Source of the DNA: Celeribacter halophilus
Lineage (GTDB): Bacteria; Pseudomonadota; Alphaproteobacteria; Rhodobacterales; Rhodobacteraceae
NCBI RefSeq assembly: GCF_900114135.1
Contig: NZ_FORY01000008.1
Span: forward strand, 62,001-126,000
DNA: 64,000 nucleotides
Direction of reading: 5' to 3'
In this document: piece after piece, positions 56,048 through 64,000 of the stretch
Numbering within the stretch: position 1 is the stretch's first letter
Layout of the letters: the number at the start of each line of letters is the position of its first letter
The notes under the pieces: generated by a model
Told to the model about the DNA's origin: nothing
What the model saw: the letters and a program-made list of their open reading frames with translations, nothing else
Database searches by the model: none
Position numbers and translations under genes: made by a program

Positions 56048-56326
56048 TCAAGACTGTCGATATTTTTGCAGTGCTGTGGCCTTCAAAGCGGCTTCGCCAT
56101 GTTCGGAAATGGCGGTTTTCCACGAATTGAACTCCTCTTCGGACAATCCGTAGGTTTTCAAGGCTTCCGACAGGGGAATCAGCCCATAAACAACACCTTT
56201 CACCACAAGCGCCTTGCGAGAGGCCACCCAGCGGCGGGTTTCCTTCGGGGGAAGGTCGGCTCTGGTCATGATCGACCCGTCAGGAAGTGTTACGGCACGC
56301 GGACCATCAACTTTTTTAAGATACAT
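56048..56326 (-). CDS. sciP: SciP-like DUF1153 protein (CtrA inhibitor homologue)
   Basis: A 92-residue protein with the DUF1153 helix-turn-helix (about 28-85): TRADLPPKETRRWVASRKALVV, then LIPLSEALKTYGLSEEEFNSWK. Caulobacter SciP, of this family and size, binds CtrA and blocks transcription from its promoters. The ATG at 56326 begins the homology; the frame upstream adds nine residues. GAGGG lies about ten bases before it. It lies just upstream of ctrA on the same strand, an arrangement I know from related genomes, and divergent from mnmA. Confidence 0.9.
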   Translation of the reverse strand: MYLKKVDGPRAVTLPDGSIMTRADLPPKETRRWVASRKALVVKGVVYGLIPLSEALKTYGLSEEEFNSWKTAISEHGEAALKATALQKYRQS

Positions 56327-56374
56327 GGAACTCACCCTCATCTTGAATTGCACAACCTTTGTGCCGCAATCCTC

Positions 56375-56389
56375 TTAATGGGGAGTGAA
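56375..56389. promoter_or_regulatory. CtrA-like site between sciP and mnmA
   Basis: TTAA-N7-TGAA (seven of eight fixed bases) lies 49 bases before the sciP start on one side and 65 before mnmA on the other. CtrA control of sciP is known in Caulobacter. Confidence 0.35.
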
Positions 56390-56453
56390 GCCGCCCCTTG
56401 AGAATAGTTCCAATTTTCTTATATAGCAGGACTGTTCCCGAAAGGATTTATTC

Positions 56454-57599
56454 ATGTTTGACGACGGCGCACACCCGCTGAACTCCTTGGGCTTTGCGAA
56501 AGCCCCGAAAGACACCCGCGTGGTTGTGGCCATGTCGGGGGGCGTGGATTCCTCTGTGGTCGCGGCCCAGCTGGCCGAAGAGGGCTATGACGTGGTCGGC
56601 GTGACGCTCCAGCTGTATGACCACGGCGCAGCGCTTTCCAAGAAGGGTGCGTGTTGTGCAGGGCGTGACATTCACGATGCGCGGCGCGTGGCCGAAGAAA
56701 TGGGGTTCCCGCATTATGTTCTCGACTACGAGAACGTGTTCAAGGATGCGGTGATTGACGAATTCGCCGACAGCTATCTGGCCGGTGCCACCCCTGTGCC
56801 CTGCATCCGCTGTAACGAGCGGGTGAAGTTCAAGGATCTGTTGGAAACCGCCAAGGATCTGGACGCCGATTGCATGGCGACGGGGCATTATATTCAACGC
56901 AAGATGGGCGCAAACGGGCCGGAGCTTCATTCGGCGGCGGATGCGAACCGTGACCAGAGCTATTTTCTGTTCTCGACCACGCCGGAGCAGCTTGACTACC
57001 TGCGCTTCCCGCTGGGGCATTTGCCGTCCAAGGACGCGACACGTGCGCTGGCGGCGAAATACGGGCTGTCTGTGGCGGAGAAGCCGGACAGTCAGGACAT
57101 CTGTTTCGTGCCCAACGGCAATTATGCCTCCGTGATCGAGAAGCTGCGCCCCGGCGCGGCGGAACCGGGCGAGATTGTGGATCATAACGGAGTGGTGCGC
57201 GGCACGCATGAGGGTGTGATCCATTACACGATCGGCCAGCGGCGCGGTCTTGGCATCGGGGGGCTCACGGAGCCGCTTTATGTGGTGAAGCTCGACGTGG
57301 ACAATCGCCGCGTGATCGTCGGGCCGAAAGAGATGCTGGCGACGCGGAAAATCCCCGTGCGGGAGATCAACTGGCTGGGTGACGAGCCGTTTACTTCACG
57401 CGAGGAATGGGTGCTGGACGTCAAGGTGCGCTCGACACGGCCGCCGCGTGAGGCGATCATCCGCCCGATTTCCGAGACCGAGGCCGAGGTGGAACTGGTC
57501 GTGGCCGAAGAAGGCGTCTCGCCGGGACAGGCTTGTGTCTTCTATGATCCGGACGGGTCGCGCATCTTTGGTGGCGGCTGGATCTGGCGCGGGCATTAA
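56454..57599 (+). CDS. mnmA: tRNA-specific 2-thiouridylase MnmA
   Basis: A 381-residue enzyme that thiolates U34 of tRNAs for Lys, Glu and Gln. The PP-loop SGGVDSS is at residues 28-34, Cys117-x-x-Cys120 lies in [14 protein letters not shown], and the catalytic Cys217 is in [26 protein letters not shown] marks the central domain. An extra 20 residues precede the PP-loop, usual in alphaproteobacteria. It starts 127 bases from the divergent sciP start and ends 71 bases from the convergent lpxB stop. Confidence 0.95.
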   Translation: MFDDGAHPLNSLGFAKAPKDTRVVVAMSGGVDSSVVAAQLAEEGYDVVGVTLQLYDHGAALSKKGACCAGRDIHDARRVAEEMGFPHYVLDYENVFKDAVIDEFADSYLAGATPVPCIRCNERVKFKDLLETAKDLDADCMATGHYIQRKMGANGPELHSAADANRDQSYFLFSTTPEQLDYLRFPLGHLPSKDATRALAAKYGLSVAEKPDSQDICFVPNGNYASVIEKLRPGAAEPGEIVDHNGVVRGTHEGVIHYTIGQRRGLGIGGLTEPLYVVKLDVDNRRVIVGPKEMLATRKIPVREINWLGDEPFTSREEWVLDVKVRSTRPPREAIIRPISETEAEVELVVAEEGVSPGQACVFYDPDGSRIFGGGWIWRGH

Positions 57600-57627
57600 G
57601 GCCTCCGGAACACCACAAACAAAAGCA

Positions 57628-57653
57628 GCGTGCGTCCCAGCCGGGGCGCACGC
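57628..57653. terminator. Hairpin between mnmA and lpxB
   Basis: GCGTGCG and CCC (57628-57638) pair with GGG and CGCACGC (57643-57653). It sits in the convergent gap; the minus strand has a loose T tract after it (CTGCTTTTGTTTG), the plus strand none, so it mainly suits the lpx operon. Confidence 0.6.
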
Positions 57654-57670
57654 CGTCAGCTGCAAACCTC

Positions 57671-58822
57671 TCAGCCCTGCGCAATCCCGTCAAGAATGGC
57701 GCGTGCAGCCCTCAGGCCCGGATTTTCCTGCCCTCGCCCCAATCGCTCCATCGTCAGTTTCATCGCCGCACGCTGGTCATCGCCTGTGTTGAGCACATGA
57801 GACAAAGAGGCCGTGATTTTCTGCGGGATGCACTCTTTCCCGAGAAACTCCGGCACGACGCGGGTCTCCGAGACCAGATTGACCAAAGTCACCGTGTCGA
57901 CCAGCAGCTTGCGCTTGATGATCATCTCTGTGAGCCAGTTCATCCGATAGGCAATCACCATCGGCGTGTCATTGGCGGCAAGCTCCAGAGACACGGTGCC
58001 AGAGGCCGCAAGCGCCACATCTGCAGCACGGAAGGCAGCGGCCTTCTCCGCCTTGTCCGAGGCCTCAATCAGGATCGGCTGAACCGGCCAGTCGCTCTTC
58101 ACCACACGCCGCACCACATCTTCGACATTCTGCGCCATCGGCAGGACATAGCGGGCCTTCGGATGATGCAGCGAGAAATGCCCCATCGCCTCGCCAAAGA
58201 GCAAGGCAAGAATCCAGACCTCGCTCTTGCGCGATCCGGGCAGGATCAGAACAAGAGGCTCCGTGCCAATCCCGTGCCGTGCGCGAAAATCGGCAACGTC
58301 TTGGTCAGAGGCCAGGTCCTCTGTCGCCACAGGATGACCGACAAAATCACAGCGCAGCCCCTCTTTCTCGAAAAAGGGCGGCTCGAAAGGAAAGAGCGCC
58401 AAGAGCTGATCCACACGTTTTGCAAGCTTGCCCGCCCGTCCCGGACGCCACGCCCAAACCGTCGGCGCCACATAGTGGCAAATGCGAATATCCGAGCGAG
58501 CCTTCACAAGATCGGCCACGCGCAGACAGAAATCGGGACTGTCGATGGTGACAACCACATCGGGCTGCCAGTCGAGAATGGCCTCGGCCACTTCGCGGAT
58601 ACGACGCTTGAGATGGAAATATTTCGGCAGGATTTCCGCAATCCCCATGAGAGACAGTTCGGACATGGGAAACTGGCTGACAAGCCCCGCCTCCGCCATT
58701 GCCGCACCGCCCACGCCGCGAAATTCCACATCATCCGCCAGAGCGGCCAGCCCCGCCATGACGGCCCCGCCAAGACGGTCGCCGGAAGGTTCGCCCGCGA
58801 TCACAAAAACCTTGAGTGTCAT
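57671..58822 (-). CDS. lpxB: Lipid-A-disaccharide synthase
   Basis: A 383-residue GT19 glycosyltransferase that joins UDP-2,3-diacylglucosamine and lipid X into the lipid A disaccharide at the inner membrane. It opens with VIAGEPSGDRLGG, and the later YVAPTVWAWRPGRAGKLAKRVDQLLALFPFEP, LPGSRKSEV and ASGTVSLELA segments are the family's donor and acceptor sites. It is last in the bamA-skp-fabZ-lpxA-lpxI-lpxB operon and overlaps lpxI by four bases (ATGA). Confidence 0.95.
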   Translation of the reverse strand: MTLKVFVIAGEPSGDRLGGAVMAGLAALADDVEFRGVGGAAMAEAGLVSQFPMSELSLMGIAEILPKYFHLKRRIREVAEAILDWQPDVVVTIDSPDFCLRVADLVKARSDIRICHYVAPTVWAWRPGRAGKLAKRVDQLLALFPFEPPFFEKEGLRCDFVGHPVATEDLASDQDVADFRARHGIGTEPLVLILPGSRKSEVWILALLFGEAMGHFSLHHPKARYVLPMAQNVEDVVRRVVKSDWPVQPILIEASDKAEKAAAFRAADVALAASGTVSLELAANDTPMVIAYRMNWLTEMIIKRKLLVDTVTLVNLVSETRVVPEFLGKECIPQKITASLSHVLNTGDDQRAAMKLTMERLGRGQENPGLRAARAILDGIAQG

Positions 58823-59601
58823 TGCGCTTTCAGGAACAACCCTGCCTCTTTTACACGCGCCTCGACGGCGTCACGATCCAATACAATCACCTCACCCGAC
58901 GGGATCACAAGCCCGCCAAGCCCGGCCTCGATCACCGCCTCGATGGTGGACAGCCCGATGGTCGGCACATCAATCCGCATATCCTGCCCCCGCTTCGGCG
59001 CTTTGACAAGAACGCCGTTGGAACGTCGTAAATGGGCAGGCGTCCGGGCGACAAAAGACAACATAGCATCGGTGCCCTGAAGAGTCTCTATGCCGAGCAT
59101 CTGCCCGCCGGCACAGACCGCGCCCTGCCCCACATCCAGAGGCCCGAGCGCGTCCAGCACGGCTTGGGCGCGGGCGGTGTCCTCCTCGTCCTGACGGGTC
59201 GGTTTGCGGCCCCAGATCACACCGGGCTCCAGCACAAGATCAGGCCGGATTTCGGTTGCTCCACGGACGAGAAAGCCCTGATCCTCGAAAAGTGCCAGAA
59301 CCTCACGCAACAGCGCATCATCGCCCTTGCCCAGAGACATGGCGAGGCGTAGCGCATGGCGATCCATCAACACGGGGTTGACCTTCGGACGGCTCATGGC
59401 ACCCGCAAAGGTGACAGCGCCCACATCGCGGGATTTCAAATCCTTGAAAAGCCGACCCAGCTTTTCGATCCGCGCGGTGACATGCTCGATCCCCTCGGGC
59501 ACCTCCACCGGATCCAGTGTCACATAGACAGGATTGTTCAGCGCCTCGGCCAGAAGCCGTGGCAGCGCGTCTGATCCGGCTATGATCGCGGTGCGGGTCA
59601 T
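58819..59601 (-). CDS. lpxI: UDP-2,3-diacylglucosamine pyrophosphatase LpxI
   Basis: A 260-residue DUF1009 protein that cleaves UDP-2,3-diacylglucosamine to lipid X and UMP, replacing LpxH in alphaproteobacteria. Family marks are the N-terminal AIIAGSDALPRLLAEA, GAVTFAGAMSRP, GDDALLREVL and the C-terminal DVPTIGLSTIEAVIEAGL with VIPSGEVIVLDRDA. It lies four bases after lpxA and overlaps lpxB. It supplies the acceptor for LpxB, so the pair is directly linked in the pathway. Confidence 0.94.
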   Translation of the reverse strand: MTRTAIIAGSDALPRLLAEALNNPVYVTLDPVEVPEGIEHVTARIEKLGRLFKDLKSRDVGAVTFAGAMSRPKVNPVLMDRHALRLAMSLGKGDDALLREVLALFEDQGFLVRGATEIRPDLVLEPGVIWGRKPTRQDEEDTARAQAVLDALGPLDVGQGAVCAGGQMLGIETLQGTDAMLSFVARTPAHLRRSNGVLVKAPKRGQDMRIDVPTIGLSTIEAVIEAGLGGLVIPSGEVIVLDRDAVEARVKEAGLFLKAQ

Positions 59602-59605
59602 GGGA

Positions 59606-60406
59606 TCACTTCGGGGTCAAAAAGCCGCGGTCGCTGTCTGCCATGACAAAGGCCACCATGCGGGAGACGTAATCGCTGTCGAAATCTTCCTTGAGGCGTT
59701 GGGCGCGGTCCTTGAAGGAGCCTTCGCCCTGTTTGAGCATCTGGAAGGCGGCACGAAGCTGGTTGATGTCGTCGCGGGGCACGCCTTTGCGTTTAAGCCC
59801 GACGAGGTTGAGCCCGTCCAACTCGGCACGCGGGCCTTGCACCAGCGCATGCGGCAGCACGTCGGAGGTGACCATCGAGAGCGCGCCCACAATGGCGCCC
59901 TGCCCGATCCGCACCCATTGGTGGATGCCGGACAGACCGCCGATGATCACATCATCCTCAATGACACAGTGCCCCGCGACAGCGACAGAATTGACCAGAA
60001 TCACCCGATCCCCGATCTGCGCGTCATGAGCCACATGGGCAGAGGCCATTAGCAGGCAATCATCCCCCACGCGGGTCACGCCACCGCCGCCCTCTGTACC
60101 CGTGTTCATGGTCACATATTCGCGGATGCGGTTGCGCTTGCCGATGACAAGGCGGGTCTTTTCACCCTTGAATTTGAGGTCCTGCGGAATTTCCCCGATG
60201 GAGGCGAACTGGAACACGGTGGTGTCCTCGCCGATCTCGGTGTCGCCGGTGATCACCGCGTGGGATTTGATCACCACGCGGTCTGCAAGCCGGACCTCCG
60301 GACCGATCAGGCAAAACGGCCCGATCTCCACATCCGCACCGATCACGGCGCCCTCTTCGATCACGGAAGACGGATGAATGCGGGCGCTGGGGTGAATGGT
60401 GCTCAT
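59606..60406 (-). CDS. lpxA: UDP-N-acetylglucosamine acyltransferase
   Basis: A 266-residue trimeric left-handed beta-helix enzyme that puts the first 3-hydroxyacyl chain on UDP-GlcNAc. Hexapeptide repeats run from residue 8 to about 190; the catalytic base is His127 in SAHVAHDAQIG. The C-terminal helical part (from NLVGLKRKGVP) is present. AAGGACAGG precedes the ATG at 60406. It lies ten bases after fabZ and four before lpxI. Confidence 0.95.
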   Translation of the reverse strand: MSTIHPSARIHPSSVIEEGAVIGADVEIGPFCLIGPEVRLADRVVIKSHAVITGDTEIGEDTTVFQFASIGEIPQDLKFKGEKTRLVIGKRNRIREYVTMNTGTEGGGGVTRVGDDCLLMASAHVAHDAQIGDRVILVNSVAVAGHCVIEDDVIIGGLSGIHQWVRIGQGAIVGALSMVTSDVLPHALVQGPRAELDGLNLVGLKRKGVPRDDINQLRAAFQMLKQGEGSFKDRAQRLKEDFDSDYVSRMVAFVMADSDRGFLTPK

Positions 60407-60416
60407 GGTCCTGTCC

Positions 60417-60884
60417 TTACGCCTTGGGCGTCAAATCCATCATCGCGGTAAATTCGGCCTGACAGGCCAGTTCGCCATCAACCTCGGCGCGGCCATCGAA
60501 TTTCCAGACCTTGCCGCCGCCCCGCTTCACGGTGACATGCATCTTGAGCTGGTCACCCGGCACGACTTTGCGGCGGAATTTCACCCCGTCGATGTTCATG
60601 AAATAGACGTTGAATTCCTTGTCGGCTAGTTCCATGTGCACGCCGACCATGACGGCGGCGGTCTGGGCCATGGCTTCGACGATTGTCACGCCGGGCATAA
60701 CCGGCTGGCCGGGGAAATGGCCCTGAAAATGCGGCTCGTTGAAGGTCACATTCTTGATGCCGGTGCAGGAATTCGGGCAGTCGATATCCACCACACGGTC
60801 CACAAGCAAGAACGGATAGCGGTGCGGCAGGATGCGCTGGATCAGGTCGATATCTGCAATGGTCGGCTTGGTGCTCTCGGTCAT
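60417..60884 (-). CDS. fabZ: 3-hydroxyacyl-[acyl-carrier-protein] dehydratase FabZ
   Basis: A 155-residue hot-dog-fold dehydratase of fatty-acid elongation. The catalytic pair is His56 ([14 protein letters not shown]) and Glu70 ([10 protein letters not shown]), and [12 protein letters not shown] marks the start of the fold. GGGGAAG precedes the ATG at 60884; the frame upstream adds 44 unlikely residues. A 196-base gap without gene separates it from skp, so an extra internal promoter is possible. It competes with LpxA for hydroxyacyl-ACP. Confidence 0.95.
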   Translation of the reverse strand: MTESTKPTIADIDLIQRILPHRYPFLLVDRVVDIDCPNSCTGIKNVTFNEPHFQGHFPGQPVMPGVTIVEAMAQTAAVMVGVHMELADKEFNVYFMNIDGVKFRRKVVPGDQLKMHVTVKRGGGKVWKFDGRAEVDGELACQAEFTAMMDLTPKA

Positions 60885-61080
60885 ATGTCTTCCCCGGGCT
60901 TCATTGTCTTGTTGTCTTTCTCGTGCAACCGGCGGGCCGCAAGGTGTGGCGATCCGCTCGGCCCTCTTGCCCCTGAAATGCTCGGGGGACAGAAATGCTG
61001 GCTTACTACCTATCAACAGAGGTTCGGGGTGACAAGCAGGGCGACGCGCTCTTGCCGCTCTGTTCAGGTCTGCGGGAGGC

Positions 61081-61719
61081 TCAGTCCTCAGAAGGCGCCG
61101 TATCCTGATCTGCGGGCGCTGTATCCGTGTCCTCGGCCAAATCCTCGTCGAGTTTCTCGATCACCAGACGGGAAATGTCGATCGCCCCGTTCATCAGATA
61201 GACCTGTCCGCGTTCAAACACCACGACTGCACCTAGATCGCGTGCGATGGTGGCCAGCGCGTCGTTCATCTTCTGCTCGATTTCGCCGATCCCGTCGTCG
61301 TAGAGCGTCTGGATGTCGCGGGCTTTCTGGTCCTGTGCGCTGCGAGCTTCGGTGACTTTGGTGTCAAATTCCTGCGCACGGAGGCGAAACGCCTCTTCGC
61401 TCATCAGCGGCTTGGCGTCGGCGATCTCCTGCTCTTCGGTTTCAAGATCGGCGTAGATCTGTTCGTTTTCCGCCAGAAGTGCCGCACGGGCCTCATCGAT
61501 CTCGGCCTCAAGCGCCTGCCCCGCAGCACTTTGGCTCAGCACACGGGACCGGTCAAAGACCAGAACCGGAAAGACCAGTTTCGTGCCCTTTGTTGCGGAG
61601 ACCTCTCGACTTTCCACCGTTTCAGAGGCAACACCCGAGCCCTGCGGCGCATCCTGTGCGCATAGTGCAGTCGCACCCAGAGCGAACAGAACGGCCAGCG
61701 AAACCCTGCGTAGAAACAT
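61081..61719 (-). CDS. skp: OmpH/Skp family periplasmic chaperone
   Basis: A 212-residue periplasmic protein with a Sec signal ([22 protein letters not shown]). [18 protein letters not shown] begins the Skp fold, a long coiled-coil pair runs at about 65-150, and a short strand ([19 protein letters not shown]) closes it. The C-terminus has an extra acidic Asp/Glu/Ala/Pro tail of about 20 residues. It carries unfolded outer-membrane proteins to BamA, whose gene stop is one base upstream of the skp start. Confidence 0.9.
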   Translation of the reverse strand: MFLRRVSLAVLFALGATALCAQDAPQGSGVASETVESREVSATKGTKLVFPVLVFDRSRVLSQSAAGQALEAEIDEARAALLAENEQIYADLETEEQEIADAKPLMSEEAFRLRAQEFDTKVTEARSAQDQKARDIQTLYDDGIGEIEQKMNDALATIARDLGAVVVFERGQVYLMNGAIDISRLVIEKLDEDLAEDTDTAPADQDTAPSED

Positions 61720-61720
61720 C

Positions 61721-64000
61721 TCAGAAGCTCGTGGAGATGGTCAGATCGAAGGTCTGTTCCTCATCATAGTCTTCTTTTTGAAGCGCCTTGGAGAAGTTGA
61801 AGCGCAACGGCCCCAGAGGCGTCGTCCAAAAGACCGAAGCCCCGATCACGGAACGCCAATGCAGATCATCGGACCCACTGTAGATGTTATCCGTATCATC
61901 CAGCCCCCAGACGGAGCCATAGTCAAAGAACAAACCACCGCTCAATCCGTATTCTTCGGGCAGCCCCAGAGGGAACTGCGCATCCAGACGGGCCACGGCA
62001 TAGTAGTCACCGCCAAGTGCGGCATCGTTTGTTTCAGAGCGCGGACCAATCCCGCCGGTTTCAAACCCGCGGATGATGGAGGAACTGTTGAAATAGCGGT
62101 TTGCGACGCTGGAATCGTCACCCGCATCCAGAACACCGCCTTCAAGCGTCGCCACCAGAGTGATTTCCTCGTTCCAGACCTTGGTCCGTCCCGTCAGCTC
62201 GAAAGAGGTTTTTGTATAGCTGATGTCGCCACCGACAGGACCGGCAAAATCCTGACCGAATTTGAACAGGATGCCCGAATTGGTGGACAAGCCACTGCGC
62301 CGTGTGTCGTAGCTGTAGGAATAGCCTACCGAGCTTGTGGTTTCCCAACCGTCATCAATGTCCCCGTTAATTTGGGATGCATAGTAAGCACTGTAAGAAC
62401 TGTAATCGTCTTCCCAATAATCTTCATCATCGGTGATACGCGCCATCTCTGCACGGTAGTTGAGCGTCAGGCTGCCATGCTCAGAAACAGGGAACGTCAG
62501 ACGCGGCGAGACATAGGCGCGTTCGATATTGTATTCCGCGTAACCGGGTTGGGACGTGCCCAGACCTGCCGAGAAGCCAAAGGCCACATCGCGACCAAGG
62601 AAGGCCGGTTCGACAAAGCTGAACGACAGGCTACCGTCATCAATATCCGTGGTCAGGTTGAAGGACAGGCTCTGCCCGCGGCCCAGAAAGTTCGCTTCGC
62701 TAAAGGACGCGATCAGGTTGGCCCCGTCCGACACGGAATAGTTGCCGCCGAAGGTGAAAGAGCCGGTCGGCTTTTCGGTCACATTCACATCGACAATCAT
62801 CTGGTCGGGTGCGGAGCCCTGACGGGTCTCCACATCGGCATTCGAGAAGAAACCAAGCGCACGGATGCGTTCAGCAGACGCACGGATCTGGCGCGGGTTG
62901 AACGGGTCGCCTTCGACCACTTTGAATTTCTGGCGCACCACACGGTCAAGCGTGGTCTGGTTGCCTTCGATATCGATCCGCTCGACAAAGACGCGCGGCC
63001 CGCGTGTCAACTTGAATTCGATGTCGAGGGTCTGGCTGCGCTGGTTGCGGGTCACAACCGGCTCAACGCGCAGGAAGTCGATGCCCTTTTTCAGAGCCAG
63101 CGCTTCCATCCGGTCGATGCTGTTTTCCACGGCCAGCGGCGAATAGGTTTGACCTGCGCGGATTTTATTGACCTTGGCAAAATCTTCTTCCAGCGCCTCG
63201 GCGATCTCAGAAGACACCGTGATATTGCCGAATTCGTATTTCTGCCCTTCGCGCACGTTGAAGGTCAGGAAATAGGCGTTGCGCTCGCGCGAGAACTCGG
63301 CGGCGACATTGAGCACCTGAAAGTCGATATAGCCGCGCGACGTGTAGAAATCCGTGAGAACCTGTTTGTCGAACTGGATCCGGTCTTCAGTGTAGGTGTC
63401 ACGCCCGATGATGAACCGCAGGGCACCGGCCTGTTTGGTTTCAAGCACACGACGCAGACGCGAGTCGGAATAGTTGCGGTTGCCGACAAAGCTCAGGCGC
63501 TCGATCTCGACGCCTTTGCCCTCGGTCACTTCAAACACCACATCCACGCGGTTGTCGGAGCGACGGATGATCTTCGGCGTCACAGTGGCGACGAGTTGCC
63601 CCTTCGCCTCATACATCTTGGTCATATTGGCAGCATCGGCCTCCGCATCGGAGGGCGAATAGACGCCGCGCACCTTGGTAGTGAGCACGGACATCAGCGC
63701 ATCATCGCTGACCTTGCGGTTGCCTTCGATAGAGATCCGCGACACGATCGGAAACTCGGTCACTTTGATGACAAGCGTGCTGCCGCTCGGGACGAACTCG
63801 ACGGTTTCGAAGAGACCGGAGCCCAGAACCTTCTGGTAGGCATCGTTCAGCTCCCCGCCGGACACGGATTGACCACGGCTGATTCCCGCATAGGACAGGA
63901 TCGTTCCCTGAGACACCCGCGCGTTCCCTTCGACCACCACATTGGTGAAACGGTAGGACTGGGCCTCAGCCGGTGCCGGAAACACGGTGTAAGAGACGGA
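61721..64000 (-). CDS. bamA: Outer membrane assembly factor BamA (5' end outside window)
   Basis: The frame is open to the window end, so only the end of the signal peptide (AEAQS) and the mature part, about 750 residues, are visible. Five POTRA domains come first (from YRFTNVVVEGN; then ISIEGNRKVSD, IERLSFVGNRNYSD, the fourth near YEFGNITVSS, the fifth at VERIDIEGNQTTLD), then the 16-strand barrel, with the terminal strand FDLTISTSF ending in Phe as outer-membrane proteins do. The conserved loop 6 motif (V/I)RGF occurs in IIRGFETGG. BamA inserts barrel proteins. skp follows by one base. Confidence 0.95.
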   Translation of the reverse strand, partial: SVSYTVFPAPAEAQSYRFTNVVVEGNARVSQGTILSYAGISRGQSVSGGELNDAYQKVLGSGLFETVEFVPSGSTLVIKVTEFPIVSRISIEGNRKVSDDALMSVLTTKVRGVYSPSDAEADAANMTKMYEAKGQLVATVTPKIIRRSDNRVDVVFEVTEGKGVEIERLSFVGNRNYSDSRLRRVLETKQAGALRFIIGRDTYTEDRIQFDKQVLTDFYTSRGYIDFQVLNVAAEFSRERNAYFLTFNVREGQKYEFGNITVSSEIAEALEEDFAKVNKIRAGQTYSPLAVENSIDRMEALALKKGIDFLRVEPVVTRNQRSQTLDIEFKLTRGPRVFVERIDIEGNQTTLDRVVRQKFKVVEGDPFNPRQIRASAERIRALGFFSNADVETRQGSAPDQMIVDVNVTEKPTGSFTFGGNYSVSDGANLIASFSEANFLGRGQSLSFNLTTDIDDGSLSFSFVEPAFLGRDVAFGFSAGLGTSQPGYAEYNIERAYVSPRLTFPVSEHGSLTLNYRAEMARITDDEDYWEDDYSSYSAYYASQINGDIDDGWETTSSVGYSYSYDTRRSGLSTNSGILFKFGQDFAGPVGGDISYTKTSFELTGRTKVWNEEITLVATLEGGVLDAGDDSSVANRYFNSSSIIRGFETGGIGPRSETNDAALGGDYYAVARLDAQFPLGLPEEYGLSGGLFFDYGSVWGLDDTDNIYSGSDDLHWRSVIGASVFWTTPLGPLRFNFSKALQKEDYDEEQTFDLTISTSF

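Noticed and set aside
57797-59080. 427-codon frame opposite lpxB and lpxI
   Set aside because: Spans two real convergently read genes of a conserved lipid A operon; no family features.

Overview
The window reads as one chromosomal stretch of a GC-rich alphaproteobacterium of the Rhodobacterales (Roseobacter/Rhodobacter type). Pointers are TrgA and TrgB next to a cyclopropane-fatty-acid synthase and photolyase, ctrA beside a DUF1153/SciP gene and mnmA, Usg, a class II DAHP synthase, LpxI in place of LpxH, PAS_5-type and RTX/Hint proteins, and long DUF3333-type PstC/PstA. Genes are dense, mostly in short overlapping operons. There is one tRNA and no rRNA, CRISPR, transposase or integrase. Two genes are cut by the window ends: an MFS transporter at the left and bamA at the right.

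Layout. 1-11.4 kb: MFS end; trgB-trgA-cfa-phr (stress, light and membrane repair); an Atm1-type ABC exporter; a LysM protein; a LOG-family hydrolase overlapping rarD tail to tail; a membrane-tethered metallophosphoesterase; Fe-type sodB. 11.8-16.6 kb: a putrescine catabolic set (aminotransferase, FAD oxidase, aldehyde dehydrogenase) with a convergent GntR regulator. 16.9-24.5 kb: a complete Pho locus, phoR then pstSCAB-phoU-phoB, with PhoB half-sites before pstS, stabilising hairpins after pstS and a terminator after phoB. 24.8-29.4 kb: an unrecognised receiver-like protein, a gamma carbonic anhydrase, gmk, a PAS_5 protein and class II DAHP synthase, the last with a possible six-codon leader cistron. 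29.9-35.0 kb: a branched-chain amino acid ABC transporter, binding protein first.

35.1-41.0 kb is the most accessory-looking part: two large acidic RTX/Hint secreted proteins on the minus strand, then an AT-rich non-coding stretch and tRNA-Leu(CAA). 41.2-50.7 kb: yqaA-dsbB-small basic protein, usg, gyrA, a small outer-membrane barrel with AT-rich upstream DNA, trmFO-gluQ, hisI divergent from an IscU-like scaffold, and a 40-residue membrane protein. 50.8-57.6 kb: recG, ligA, ctrA, sciP and mnmA. 57.7-64 kb: the envelope operon bamA-skp-fabZ-lpxA-lpxI-lpxB.

Functional themes. Phosphate sensing and uptake sit in one transcriptional block. The cfa/phr/trg block resembles the singlet-oxygen response of Rhodobacter. 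CtrA and its inhibitor SciP are adjacent, and CtrA-like TTAA-N7-TTAA sites occur upstream of ctrA, the PAS_5 gene and the larger RTX gene. No clearly new multi-gene system is evident. The best leads are the degenerate receiver-like protein beside phoR, the RTX/Hint pair with a shared C-terminal tail, the 23-bp tandem repeat before cfa, the rarD/LOG overprint, and the tiny membrane protein with its own terminator.
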